The notes beneath the pieces were generated by a model, which saw nothing but the letters and a program-made list of their open reading frames with translations, was not told the origin of the DNA and did no database searches. A program made the position numbers and the translations under genes. From Sphingobacterium pedocola (lineage in GTDB: Bacteria > Bacteroidota > Bacteroidia > Sphingobacteriales > Sphingobacteriaceae), in contig NZ_MU158690.1 in assembly GCF_015209965.1 (NCBI RefSeq), positions 752,088-816,087 of the forward strand: a stretch of 64,000 nt of DNA, read 5' to 3'. Below are positions 54,301 to 63,197 of this stretch, piece by piece. Each line of letters starts with the position of its first letter. The first letter of the stretch is position 1.

Positions 54301-54480
54301 TATAGTTTGCCGGCAAGTATTCAAAAAAAATTGAGAACAAGTAATTTTCGTATATTCTTGAGTGGTAGTAACCTCTTAACATTCAGTTCTTTCAAGCTGT
54401 GGGATGTTGAGATGGGAGGGAATGGGCTAGGGTATCCTATCCAGCGCGTATTCAATGTTGGGGTCAATATTAATTTTTAA
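51358..54480 (+). CDS. SusC/RagA family TonB-dependent transporter (PUL 3)
   Basis: A 1040-residue outer-membrane transporter. Signal peptide (LLLLWMLFVSADSFAQ), one carboxypeptidase-regulatory-like domain (ITGNVSDSTRVLSSVTVGIK, about 31-105), TonB box region (DLDEIVVVGFG), plug (LAGRVAGMIAYQRSGEPGQD, KDATATAVYGARGANGVILV) and barrel to VFNVGVNINF. Very similar to the SusC at 20977 (same plug sequences, same SKRYGFFPSAGLAW-type segments) and lacking an STN domain. It follows the second SDR by 29 bases on the same strand, so it may be co-transcribed with the sugar pathway or have a promoter inside that gene. No terminator seen between them. Confidence 0.95.
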   Translation: MENKFFFKTLVPLLLLWMLFVSADSFAQALRITGNVSDSTRVLSSVTVGIKGAPTVTQTDVNGNYVIDVPSESSVLVYSIVGYLRQEVQVGEQLQINVTLQADSEDLDEIVVVGFGQQKRSDMVGSVTSVNVSELKKNPSSNLTTALAGRVAGMIAYQRSGEPGQDNADFFIRGVTTFGYKVDPLILIDNMEVTTTQLARLQPDDIASFSIMKDATATAVYGARGANGVILVTTKQGQIGNAQLYFRIENSISTPTRNVDLADPVTYMRKHNEAVYTRTPLGDINPNTLLYSDEKIMNTELGENPYAYPANDWREMMFKDYAMNQRMNLNVSGGGGVARYFVSGTLNRDNGVLKVDHRNNFNNNIDLKSYALRTNVNINLTKTTEMVVRLNGSFDDYRGPIYGGAAMYERVVRSNPVLFPAYFPEDDRTRHVKHIMYGNFDSGDYRNPYADMTRGYKDYSSSTMAAQVELKHDFSYLTEGLSIETMFNTNRYAYFDMLRSYEPFYYTLNGYDQFTDTYYTSHVNPATSTEYLSYEPGAKTVNSSFYLQSILNYNRRINEKHGVSGLLVFMMREYLDANADDLQLSLPFRNLGVSGRTTYSFDNRYFAEFNFGYNGSERFHQSKRYGFFPSAGLAWSVSNEKFFEPIKDVITNLRLRTTYGMVGNDAIGSPQDRFFYLSNIDMDNPARRAVFGRDRTFTRDGISIERYANQDITWETAVKQNYALELGLFNRVTLQAEYFSEYRKNILMTRNYVPVTMGLNAPIRANVGEASSRGTDVSVDYQQSWYNGWWLSARGNFTYATNRYENYEEPQYNEQYRYRKGNSIGQSYGYIAEKLFVDDYEAYNSPSQPFGEHRGGDIKYLDVNNDGRVTEDDMVPIGNPIVPEIVYGFGFSVGYKGLDASAFFQGLTNESFWIDPNLTHPFANHTQLLDAYADSHWSEDNQNVYALWPRLSTTIIPNNTQSSTWFMRDGTFLRLKQTEIGYSLPASIQKKLRTSNFRIFLSGSNLLTFSSFKLWDVEMGGNGLGYPIQRVFNVGVNINF

Positions 54481-54505
54481 GATTAGTAGTTTAAAATCTA
54501 TAATT

Positions 54506-56398
54506 ATGATAGCTAAAAAAATGAAAATTAGGTGTGTGGGGTTGTTTCTAATGCTACAGGGACTAATTGCTTGTGATAGTTATTTGGATATCGTTCCAGA
54601 CAATATTGCAACTTTGGAAAATGCTTTTACGGTTAGGACACAGGCGGAGAAGTTTTTACATACCTGTTATTCCTACATGCCGAAAAATGGGGATTTAGGA
54701 GGCGATCCTGCAATGTTAGGTGGTGACGAAATTTGGCGGGTAAATGGTCAGACGGGGTTGTTTGATATTGCCCGTGGACTGATGAACATAGTCAGTCCGT
54801 ACGGAGATAATTGGGAGTCTATGTACCGCGGTATTAGGGACTGTAATATTTTTCTGGAAAACATCGAAAACGTGACCGATATGGAAGCTCCTGAGCGTGC
54901 TAGGTGGGCGAGTGAAGTGATGTTTTTAAAAGCATATTATCACTTCTACTTGGCAAGAATGTATGGGCCTATACCAATTGTTCGTGAAAACCTCCCGATA
55001 GGAGCCACTCCGGAAGAAGTCAAAGTAAGTCGTGCACCTATGGATGAGGTATTCGATTACATCGTCGAGCTGATTGACGAATCATTGGAGCACATGCCCC
55101 AAGAGATTGTCAATCCAATGAATGAGTTAGGGCGCGTGACTATTCCTATAGCACTGTCCATAAAGGCGAAAGTTTTGGTGACAGCCGCTAGCCCACTCTT
55201 TAATGGGAATGAAGATCAAATAACGGTAAAAAATCCAGATGGACAAGCGCTATTTAATCCAACCCACGATCCGGACAAATGGGAACGGGCAGTTCAAGCC
55301 TGCAAAGAGGCCGTGGAGGCTTGTCGTGCCAGTGGTTTTAGTCTCTATTATTTTAGGCCCGAGATTAGTTCCTATGATTTGACGGATAGTATGACAACAC
55401 AAATGAATATCCGCAACAGTTTCACAGAAAGATGGAATAGTGAAATCGTCTGGGCAAACACGCAAACGAGTTCCAATAGTATTCAAATAATAAGTACTCC
55501 GCATATAGATCCGAGATATCTAGATAATTGGATACTGCGCGGCGAACTTTCCCCACCCATGAAGATGGCTGAATTATTCTACTCCGAGAATGGCGTGCCC
55601 ATTACCGAAGATAAGACCTGGGCTTACAGCGATCGGTTTAAACTTCGAGAAGCTACCGAACAGGATGAGCTTTACATCCGTCGAAATTTTTTGACGGCGG
55701 GGCTTCATTTTGATAGGGAGCCGAGATTCTATGCCAATTTAGGATTTGACGGCGGTGTTTGGTACGGACAAGGAAGATACGACGATAAAGAACCAGACAA
55801 CTTGTTCTTTTTAGAGGGGAAGGCGGGACAGCGTAACGGTAGCTTGCTAGCAGATCGTGGTACCGTTACAGGCTATTTTATTAAAAAGTACATACATTAC
55901 CAGAATGTTATTGGAGAAGGCACCAATTATTCCGTTACGTGGTATCCATGGCCTATTATCCGCCTTGCAGATGTTTATTTGCTTTATGCAGAGGCCCTCA
56001 ACGAGTATTCGGGACCCTCTCCTGAAGTGTTCGAGTACATTGACGCGGTGCGAGCCAGGGCGGGACTTGAAGGGGTGGAACAATCATGGAGCGACTTTTC
56101 AAACCAACCCAGCAAACCTTCAACTAAGGACGGATTAAGAGAGATCATAAGGCAGGAGCGGTTGATAGAGTTTGCTTTTGAAGGCCAGCGGTTCTGGGAT
56201 CTTCGCCGTTGGAAAGAATCTGCCCAAGTACTTAATCAACCGATCACAGGTTGGGATTTAAAACAAGAAGCGGCTGGCGCTTACTACAGGTCGAACGTAG
56301 TATTTGAACAACGCTTTAGAACTAAGGATTATTTCTGGCCTATCAAAGATTCTTATATTGTGGTCAATAGGAACTTAGTTCAAAATTTAGGGTGGTAA
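54506..56398 (+). CDS. SusD/RagB family outer-membrane lipoprotein (PUL 3)
   Basis: 630 residues from ATG 54506 (MIAKKMKIRCVGLFLMLQGL, then IAC lipobox); an in-frame ATG at 54455 lies inside susC. Mature start CDSYLDIVPDNIATLENAF, followed by the helical core (RARWASEVMFLKAYYHFYLA) and C-terminal family motifs (RLADVYLLYAEALNEYSG, RRWKESAQVLNQPITGWD). Paralogue of the SusD at 18936: both share YLDIVPD, NAFT and HTCYSYMP-like segments and the DYFWPI end. Partner of the adjacent SusC. Confidence 0.94.
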   Translation: MIAKKMKIRCVGLFLMLQGLIACDSYLDIVPDNIATLENAFTVRTQAEKFLHTCYSYMPKNGDLGGDPAMLGGDEIWRVNGQTGLFDIARGLMNIVSPYGDNWESMYRGIRDCNIFLENIENVTDMEAPERARWASEVMFLKAYYHFYLARMYGPIPIVRENLPIGATPEEVKVSRAPMDEVFDYIVELIDESLEHMPQEIVNPMNELGRVTIPIALSIKAKVLVTAASPLFNGNEDQITVKNPDGQALFNPTHDPDKWERAVQACKEAVEACRASGFSLYYFRPEISSYDLTDSMTTQMNIRNSFTERWNSEIVWANTQTSSNSIQIISTPHIDPRYLDNWILRGELSPPMKMAELFYSENGVPITEDKTWAYSDRFKLREATEQDELYIRRNFLTAGLHFDREPRFYANLGFDGGVWYGQGRYDDKEPDNLFFLEGKAGQRNGSLLADRGTVTGYFIKKYIHYQNVIGEGTNYSVTWYPWPIIRLADVYLLYAEALNEYSGPSPEVFEYIDAVRARAGLEGVEQSWSDFSNQPSKPSTKDGLREIIRQERLIEFAFEGQRFWDLRRWKESAQVLNQPITGWDLKQEAAGAYYRSNVVFEQRFRTKDYFWPIKDSYIVVNRNLVQNLGW

Positions 56399-56421
56399 AA
56401 ATGAAATAGATATTTCAATAA

Positions 56422-57621
56422 ATGAAGAATATGAAAACAAAACACAGCATCTTTATCGCCTTTGTCTTATTGGCGATAAGGTTAACAAGTTGTTCTGAAA
56501 TGGATCGTCTGGATCATCTCGATATGGATATGCCAGCGCCTAGCCAGGTGTCAGATGTTATCGTCACCACGACTCCAGGTGGTGCTATTATCAGCTATAG
56601 TTTGCCAAGTGATCCGAATTTATCCTATGTAAAGGCCGTGTATGAAATCCAGCCAGGCGTAGCGCATGAGACAAAAGCTTCCCGCTATTATGACACGTTA
56701 AGGGTCGAAGGCTTTGGAAATACAGCTACCCAGACTGTAAAATTGTATAGCGTAGGTCGGAATGAGAAGTTATCGGAGCCGTTGTTGATTACGGTCACAC
56801 CAGAAAAACCTGCGGTATTATCGGTATTTGAGACAATAGAAATGGATGCCACATTTGGCGGCGTTAAAGTTTCTTTTGAAAACAAGAGCAGAGCCAATTT
56901 GGCGATTGTAGTGATGTTTGATTCGACAGGAAACGATACCTGGGCACCGATTCGAACATTTTTTACCAGCAGCGAAAGAGCCCATTATGCCGCCCGCGGC
57001 ATGGATAACGAACCTCAAAGGATTGCGTTATTCGTTCGGGACCGGTGGGGCAATAGATCGGATACACTGATTAAAACGCTTACGCCTTTGTACGAGGAGT
57101 TTATCCCTAAAAACAACTTTAAACTGCTCAAGCTTCCATCAGACACTTGGCAACATACGTTTACTTACAATATCGAAAAAATTTGGGACGGGATTACAAA
57201 TATTGCTGAAAATGTTTGGATCGTATCGGCTACGCATGCTGTTCCACAGTGGTTTACGGTTGATCTAGGGGTGCCTGTCACCTTTAGTAGAATGAAGGTT
57301 TACCAACGGCAGAGGTATCCTTACATCGCCGCAATGATTAAATCTTTTGAGATCTATGGAACGAATAACCCCAGCACAGATGGAAGTTGGGAAGGTTGGG
57401 AATTGCTTGGCTCGTTTACCTCAGTCAAACCTTCGGGGCTTCCTTTCGGATCCGTTAGCGCTGAGGATGTGCAGTACGCCGTAGTGAACGGTGAAGATTT
57501 TGATTTCGATGGCACGATGACCGTACCAGTTCGTTATATTCGATTCAAAACATTGGAAACTTGGGCACCGGGCGGGGGAGTCCAGACATCCGAGATATCG
57601 TTTTGGGGACAAGTTCATTAG
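56422..57621 (+). CDS. DUF4959/DUF5126/DUF5000-type surface lipoprotein (PUL 3)
   Basis: A 399-residue lipoprotein (FIAFVLLAIRLTSCSEMD). Same three-module layout as the protein at 17595: Fn3-like (GGAIISYSLPSDPNLSYVKA, LYSVGRNEKLSEP), middle domain (FETIEMDATFGGVKVSFENK, RDRWGNRSDTL) and a discoidin-like C-terminal domain (FTVDLGVPVTFSRMKVYQRQ, FEIYGTNNPSTDGSWEGWEL, PVRYIRFKTLE). Probable glycan-binding protein of the outer surface, co-encoded with the SusCD pair. 23 bases after susD. Confidence 0.9.
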   Translation: MKNMKTKHSIFIAFVLLAIRLTSCSEMDRLDHLDMDMPAPSQVSDVIVTTTPGGAIISYSLPSDPNLSYVKAVYEIQPGVAHETKASRYYDTLRVEGFGNTATQTVKLYSVGRNEKLSEPLLITVTPEKPAVLSVFETIEMDATFGGVKVSFENKSRANLAIVVMFDSTGNDTWAPIRTFFTSSERAHYAARGMDNEPQRIALFVRDRWGNRSDTLIKTLTPLYEEFIPKNNFKLLKLPSDTWQHTFTYNIEKIWDGITNIAENVWIVSATHAVPQWFTVDLGVPVTFSRMKVYQRQRYPYIAAMIKSFEIYGTNNPSTDGSWEGWELLGSFTSVKPSGLPFGSVSAEDVQYAVVNGEDFDFDGTMTVPVRYIRFKTLETWAPGGGVQTSEISFWGQVH

Positions 57622-57645
57622 ACTACTATTTAATCTGTAAAAAAC

Positions 57646-58893
57646 ATGGAAAGGAAAATATTATTATTAGCTATACTTGTGGTCATTTTTTTGTCAGGAT
57701 GCAGAAAAATGGATAGTACATACGAGCAATATGTAGAACGAGGCGGACGGATTTACACTGCAAAACCTAGTAATGTCACCGTGCAAGGAGGCCTAAACCG
57801 GATAAAGATAAGTTGGCCTCGCGGAGTTGATCCAAATATTGTTAAAGCACGCATATCATGGAACACAAACGCAGATTTTGCCGATATTGCGATAGTTCCG
57901 TCGTTGGATACTATCTCACATACGATTGACAATTTAACAGAAGATAATTATTCGTTTGTAATCGTCACTTACGATCAGGACGGAAACAGCTCAGTGCCCC
58001 TTGAGATTTTCGGAAATACATATGGCAACCGGTATCAGGCTCGCCTTTTAGATAGACCCATCTTGACCGCTGCACAAATGAGGAACGGAACAATGTTTAT
58101 TGCTTGGGGACAGGCTGATACCGTGTCGGGGGCTTTTGCTTCCGAAATAAAGTATGTGAACTTGCTAGGTGATACGGTCTTAAAGCGAACGGACTTCCTG
58201 TTGGATACAACGATTTTTCAAGATTATAAAAAAGAGACATCTATCTTTTATAGAACCTTGTTCTTACCAACAGCCAATGCGTTAGATACGTTCTATACCT
58301 CTTTTGTGGAGCAAGCTGTCGCGGAATTTGTTCCTCCAAAGAAAGTCGATCTGAGCAGTCGCTATCTCAAGAACTTTAAAATTCCATTCCAACGTTCCAG
58401 TTATGACGGTGCACGTTGGGGAACATTGAGTGATTGGACCACCAATGCAGCCGTGCGCAACCAAGGTCCTGCTGGGAATAAAATATACGGAGGCTATGAT
58501 AATATCAACAATTCCGCCTCATTTGGATTTCAAAAATGGGGTAATGGTGACCCTACCATCGTTAACGGGAAAGTTTATCAAACTGTTATCCTGCCGGCGG
58601 GCGATTATGAGGTTATTTGGACGACAGAGGGTAATTCTGGGGCTGCTAACCGAGGAACCGGGGAGCGGTATTTGGTCGCTGCGGCAGGAAATGTGCTGCC
58701 TGACGTTGCCAACTTAAATAGCGCTTTGGGCCACATCTCGTTTGTAACCGGAGTCGATCGTTTCAACGTTAAGATAGAATTCACATTAGAAGAAGAAACA
58801 GAAGTTTCCATCGGTATATTGATTAATTTTACGACTGGCCAACAAGCAGTGCGTGCTGGTGCACTATATTTGTGGGGCCCTGAGCCTATTTAA
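57646..58893 (+). CDS. DUF4998 surface lipoprotein (with DUF5013-like C-terminus)
   Basis: A 415-residue lipoprotein (signal LLLAILVVIFLSGCRKMD). The N-terminal 200 residues are a DUF4998-type module (CRKMDSTYEQYVERGGRIY, LTEDNYSFVIVTYDQDGNSS), as in the GH43 fusion at 15917 and the NAGPA fusion at 61466. The C-terminal part (about 250-415) is strand-rich, with PAGDYEVIWTTEGN, RYLVAAAGNVLPD and a final ALYLWGPEP, typical of DUF5013-like carbohydrate-binding domains. No catalytic motif. Probable non-enzymatic surface glycan-binding protein. In PUL 1 the corresponding slot is taken by the GH43 fusion. Confidence 0.85.
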   Translation: MERKILLLAILVVIFLSGCRKMDSTYEQYVERGGRIYTAKPSNVTVQGGLNRIKISWPRGVDPNIVKARISWNTNADFADIAIVPSLDTISHTIDNLTEDNYSFVIVTYDQDGNSSVPLEIFGNTYGNRYQARLLDRPILTAAQMRNGTMFIAWGQADTVSGAFASEIKYVNLLGDTVLKRTDFLLDTTIFQDYKKETSIFYRTLFLPTANALDTFYTSFVEQAVAEFVPPKKVDLSSRYLKNFKIPFQRSSYDGARWGTLSDWTTNAAVRNQGPAGNKIYGGYDNINNSASFGFQKWGNGDPTIVNGKVYQTVILPAGDYEVIWTTEGNSGAANRGTGERYLVAAAGNVLPDVANLNSALGHISFVTGVDRFNVKIEFTLEEETEVSIGILINFTTGQQAVRAGALYLWGPEPI

Positions 58894-58895
58894 TT

Positions 58896-61454
58896 ATGAT
58901 GAATTACACAATTTCAAGTTTTGTTTTGATAAAAAGAGTTTGTTTGTTTATAGCGTTTGTCGCTGCGGTAACTCGTGTTTCTGGCGAGATAAAATGGGAT
59001 GGTAGATCCTTAACTATCGAAAACGATAAGATGAAACAAGTTATTTCGTTTGACCGCGGGAAGGTCCTTCCCACCACTATCTGGCTTAAAGACCTGAATC
59101 GGGAGCTCTTGGTCCAAGGAAGTGATGTGCCCTGGTTTGAGTTCGTTTTAGATGGGAAAGTAGTCAATGCTTTGCAATCTTCGTGGCAGTATCACCATCA
59201 TACCGTGCGTACCTTGAGCAATGGAGGGGAAGAATTGCTCCTCCAGATTGTGGGGCAGAAGCAATGGAAGGGATTGATCGTAGAGATCGTTAAGCAATAT
59301 TTTCCGGAATCGTCTTTGACACGGGAAATGCTCCGGCTAAAAGTCGTGAACAAACAATCGTTCCACCTCCAAAAATTGGACGGGAAGCTCCATTTTGTAT
59401 TTCCGCAGTACGCTTTTGTAGACCACGGTGTCTCTGCTGCTGTAAAGGAGACACGAATAGGTACGTATGCACAGGAAATTCTTCCGGATTTCGATCCTTC
59501 GCGTACATGGGATCAGCGTAACCCGGTAAATAACTTAGCGTATGCACATATGTTTGCGCCAGACTCGCTTCACTTTACCCTTCATGAGGGGCAGACCTCC
59601 CTTACAAAAGGACCCTTCCAAACAGTAGAATTGGATGGTTATACGATCTTGTCGGCCTACGAACACGCTTCGCAAGATACAAGACGAGGCTTTCAGACGA
59701 TGTACCAGGCGAATTCAGATAACGCTTTCAAAAACGATGATGCACAGGGTGTAGTAGGCGAAAGCAATTTGGATAGTACCGACGAAAGCCTATGGTTTCT
59801 GGGTACGGAAACCACGAAAAAGGGTCATACATTAACGTTGGCTACCAAGATTTTGAGAGGAGGATATCTTCAAAACGAACCAGTTACCCGTGCCAAATCA
59901 TATGAAACGGTATGGACAGCGATAGCATGTTATCAAGATGTAGCCCAAACTAACGAAGTGGTCCATCGGTATGTTTTAGAACAAATTACAGATCATAGCC
60001 TATCCCGAAAACCGCTGTATTACTATAATACCTGGGGTATGCAACGGGCGGCAGGTGATGTCAGAGCTATATACACCGAAGAACGTATCAAGGAAGAGAT
60101 TGGTTATGCAGCTTCTTTAGGCGTAGACCTATTTGTCTTGGACGACGGCTGGGAAGTGACGCAAGGTGTTTGGACTCCTAACGAGCGTTTGGTACAGGGA
60201 ATAGCACCGTTGATTGAGGAGATCAAACAAAAGGGGATGATACCGGGGATATGGATGTCTCCCATGGGGATCGACGCTACCGCAGAACGTTTCAAGGCAC
60301 ATCCGGAGTGGGTGATATTGGATAAGCAAGGTAATCCTGTCAAAGGGCAGTGGAATCATCCGGTTTTTGACGTTGTCAGTGATTTTTACGACGTTTTTGT
60401 GGATGACTGCAAATGGCTCATCGATCAGGGTGCCCGTTTCTTCAAGTGGGACGCCGTCAATTCATTCCCTAGCTCGCTTCCCGGGCTACATCATGGCGAT
60501 GATCTGCATAGTCCGCAAGAACGCAAAGATCGCTATGATTATTTAGTTCCTTTTTACATGACAAAAGCGATGCGCGAGCTTAGAGAATACCATCCCGACG
60601 TGGTCGTAGAAATCGATCTTACCGAGCCGCAGCGTTGTTTAGTGGGGTTGATGCCGTTACAGGAAGGTAAGTTTTTTTGGATGAATAATGGAGCTTCGGC
60701 GTACGGGGACTACAGCACCCATCGTGCGAAGTCAATGCGCGGTATAATCAATAGGTTTTCCGGGATATTACCGCTGCAAGTATTCACCTTTGCCGTATAT
60801 CCCCATAATGCTGCACCCTTTTACGCACAGCGCTATAATGTCAATACCGCGCTGGTAGCAGGACGAGGTTTCTGGGGTAACCTTAAGCAACTTAATGAAG
60901 GCCAGCGATCGTCCGTATACGCGCTAGTGAGCAAACAAAAGCGGGTCTTGCCACATATCAGCCACCTGCCTATCCAAGTGATGGGAAAAGTCGGCGCATC
61001 CCCAGAATTATACAGCAGTATAGATAGGGAAAAGTCATTTGGACAAGTTGTCGGGTTTAGTGGTTCTGCATTATCGTATGATCACCGCGTTGAAGTAGTC
61101 GGGAAACAGTTATTGGCCGTGCTCAATCATAGCTATTCGCTAACGGAGAACGGACTCCATTTACCTTTTCAATTTGTAATGCCCGATGATACGCGAGAAG
61201 CCTTCATCTTAGGAAATAACGATGCAGGAATATCAATTGTATCGTCAACAGGATGGCTTAATGATGTCGTTTTGGAAAATAATAGCTTGACTGTCCAAAT
61301 TGGGTCGGACACGGAGTTAGTGATTCGATTCTCTACGAAGGTTTCCGAGATGTGGGTCGATGGCGAGAAACAGAAAAGTCAGTCAAAACTGGACGAAGGT
61401 CTATTAAAATACACTAGAAAAGCGGGAGAAACACTTAGGATAAACTGGGAATAA
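58896..61454 (+). CDS. GH36-like glycoside hydrolase (alpha-galactosidase type)
   Basis: An 852-residue secreted enzyme (signal around VCLFIAFVAAVTRVSG). An N-terminal beta-sandwich (about 30-330) is followed by a TIM barrel: KPLYYYNTWGMQRAAGD, EIGYAASLGVDLFVLDDGWE (second strand), KQKGMIPGIWMSPMG, and FFKWDAVNSFP with the likely nucleophile Asp (cf. KWDMN in GH36/GH27). A C-terminal beta domain ends RINWE. The GH36 acid/base motif SCxGGGxRFD is not recognisable; VEIDLTEPQRCLVG stands in the corresponding region, so the enzyme is divergent and may act on a substrate other than alpha-galactose. It starts 2 bases after the DUF4998 gene in the PUL 3 operon. Confidence 0.8.
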   Translation: MMNYTISSFVLIKRVCLFIAFVAAVTRVSGEIKWDGRSLTIENDKMKQVISFDRGKVLPTTIWLKDLNRELLVQGSDVPWFEFVLDGKVVNALQSSWQYHHHTVRTLSNGGEELLLQIVGQKQWKGLIVEIVKQYFPESSLTREMLRLKVVNKQSFHLQKLDGKLHFVFPQYAFVDHGVSAAVKETRIGTYAQEILPDFDPSRTWDQRNPVNNLAYAHMFAPDSLHFTLHEGQTSLTKGPFQTVELDGYTILSAYEHASQDTRRGFQTMYQANSDNAFKNDDAQGVVGESNLDSTDESLWFLGTETTKKGHTLTLATKILRGGYLQNEPVTRAKSYETVWTAIACYQDVAQTNEVVHRYVLEQITDHSLSRKPLYYYNTWGMQRAAGDVRAIYTEERIKEEIGYAASLGVDLFVLDDGWEVTQGVWTPNERLVQGIAPLIEEIKQKGMIPGIWMSPMGIDATAERFKAHPEWVILDKQGNPVKGQWNHPVFDVVSDFYDVFVDDCKWLIDQGARFFKWDAVNSFPSSLPGLHHGDDLHSPQERKDRYDYLVPFYMTKAMRELREYHPDVVVEIDLTEPQRCLVGLMPLQEGKFFWMNNGASAYGDYSTHRAKSMRGIINRFSGILPLQVFTFAVYPHNAAPFYAQRYNVNTALVAGRGFWGNLKQLNEGQRSSVYALVSKQKRVLPHISHLPIQVMGKVGASPELYSSIDREKSFGQVVGFSGSALSYDHRVEVVGKQLLAVLNHSYSLTENGLHLPFQFVMPDDTREAFILGNNDAGISIVSSTGWLNDVVLENNSLTVQIGSDTELVIRFSTKVSEMWVDGEKQKSQSKLDEGLLKYTRKAGETLRINWE

Positions 61455-61465
61455 TATCAAATAAC

Positions 61466-62959
61466 ATGATCAGGACGAAACGTATTTACAAACAACAGTT
61501 AATTTTTTTTATGACCATGCTTTGTCTGCTCAGCTGTAGCAAGACAACGGCCGTCGATGATGCCATCAATGGTCAAAGACTGGTCTCGGCGACAACCTTG
61601 CGCGCCCATCCAGGATATTATAGAATGGGGCTCTCTTTCGTAGCCGATAAAGCGGATGTGAGTCGCTGTGAAGTGGCTTGGGGTAATCCAAAGCAGCGTA
61701 TCAATATTGATATACAGCAGTCTTCCAATGATACCATTTATACGGTTATCGAAGATTTGATGGAAGGTAAGTATACCTTTGACGTGATCACCTATGACGC
61801 TAACGGCGTGATCTCTGATCTCACGCTTCGGGTACATACTACCGTGTATGGTGATAATTACGCGGCTTCACTGACCAATCGCTCGGTACGGGATATATAT
61901 TTTATCGGGAACACCATTCCGTATATCGAATGGTTGCCAACGGTCGGACAAGACTTAGGCATAGCGATAAGGTATCAGCGTGAGAACAATAGCCCGCGCA
62001 TGAAATTTTCTGAACGAGCTGCATCTGTCGTCGAATTACCCGAATACAAAGCGGGGGGTATGATAACTTATCGCACGGCTTACTTGCCCGAACTCCACGC
62101 TATAGATACGTTGTATGCTGCCGAAGTGCAACTAGCAGCGCCTCCATACTACAGTAGCATAACGAATAAACATGTCGCGGAAAAATCGGGTCTGGTCAGC
62201 CAGATTGTCTCACAATCTACCATTAGTCTCCACGAGGGCGTAGATTATTCTACACTCCAATTTCAGAAAGCTGACCGGAACCCTGTTAGTCTTTTTATAT
62301 TGGAGGCCGATCTAAACAACGGAAATCTGGGTTTAAGCACTTTGATGCCCAATAACGACACCCAATTTAGCCTTCAGACAGTTTTAGGCATGAGCCAGCA
62401 CCGGGAGAATGCCGGGAGCCAGGTGGTGGCTGCCGTCAACGCAGATTTCTTTGATTGGTCCGGTTTGCCTTGGGGTCCCGTAATAATAGACGGCTCTATT
62501 GTGAAGGATTATGTCAGGGATGGAGCGGGTTCTACTTATATTGGGACGAGGAAAGATGGCAGCTTATCTATTGGCTATGCTTCTCCTCTGACAGCATTGG
62601 ATTATCAACGCTTTCAAAACTTGGTGGGCGGCGGTGCACACATGCTATACAACAACGGTGTTAGGCAGGTCTTTAACGATACCGATCGCCATCCACGCAC
62701 CATGGTAGGATTTACCGCCGATAAAAAAGTGTATTTCGTAGTTGTGGATGGACGACAGCCTTCCTATTCCGTTGGGATGACGATCGACGAACTAGCGTCG
62801 ATCATCGGTAGTTTGGGTGTTACTTATGCCTTGAATCTCGATGGAGGAGGTTCCAGTACAATGGTTGTAAAACAAGATGGAAGCCTAAAAGTTGTCAATC
62901 GGTATTCCGACGCTTCACTAAGAGCCGTTGCAAACGCATTGGCTATTGTACATAAATAG
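61466..62959 (+). CDS. DUF4998-like lipoprotein fused to a phosphodiester glycosidase (NAGPA) domain
   Basis: A 497-residue lipoprotein (LIFFMTMLCLLSCSKT). Residues about 35-220 resemble a DUF4998 module (LMEGKYTFDVITYDANG). The C-terminal 270 residues match the NAGPA (phosphodiester glycosidase) fold: VSLFILEADLNNGNLGLSTL, VVAAVNADFFDWSGLPWGPV, RHPRTMVGFTADKKVYFVVV, MTIDELASIIGSLGVTYALN and LDGGGSSTMVV. Human NAGPA uncovers mannose-6-phosphate by removing GlcNAc; bacterial members include surface and spore-coat enzymes cleaving sugar-phosphodiester or similar linkages. Its presence in a PUL suggests a decorated glycan or a modified end group. 11 bases after the GH36-like gene. Confidence 0.88.
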   Translation: MIRTKRIYKQQLIFFMTMLCLLSCSKTTAVDDAINGQRLVSATTLRAHPGYYRMGLSFVADKADVSRCEVAWGNPKQRINIDIQQSSNDTIYTVIEDLMEGKYTFDVITYDANGVISDLTLRVHTTVYGDNYAASLTNRSVRDIYFIGNTIPYIEWLPTVGQDLGIAIRYQRENNSPRMKFSERAASVVELPEYKAGGMITYRTAYLPELHAIDTLYAAEVQLAAPPYYSSITNKHVAEKSGLVSQIVSQSTISLHEGVDYSTLQFQKADRNPVSLFILEADLNNGNLGLSTLMPNNDTQFSLQTVLGMSQHRENAGSQVVAAVNADFFDWSGLPWGPVIIDGSIVKDYVRDGAGSTYIGTRKDGSLSIGYASPLTALDYQRFQNLVGGGAHMLYNNGVRQVFNDTDRHPRTMVGFTADKKVYFVVVDGRQPSYSVGMTIDELASIIGSLGVTYALNLDGGGSSTMVVKQDGSLKVVNRYSDASLRAVANALAIVHK

Positions 62960-63197
62960 CGATGTTGATGCAAAGGAATTTACGTAATTTTCTATTCTGA
63001 AAGTGAAACAATCTTGTTACGACAACAAATGTCTCCGCAGCAGAATCGCTTATTAGATCACTTAAACATTATTTAAATAAAAGACGGGGTTTATACGACC
63101 ACTTCTGCGACAATAACGACAGGATAGCACATGACAGGAGAGCTCGTGAGAGTAGCTATACTTGTCACAGATTATAAATTTATAAGCATACGCCAAT
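62960..63197. other. Intergenic region, no feature recognised
   Basis: 238 bases between the NAGPA gene and the GH140-like gene. AT-rich; no convincing hairpin or TAnnTTTG promoter box found by eye. Confidence 0.4.
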
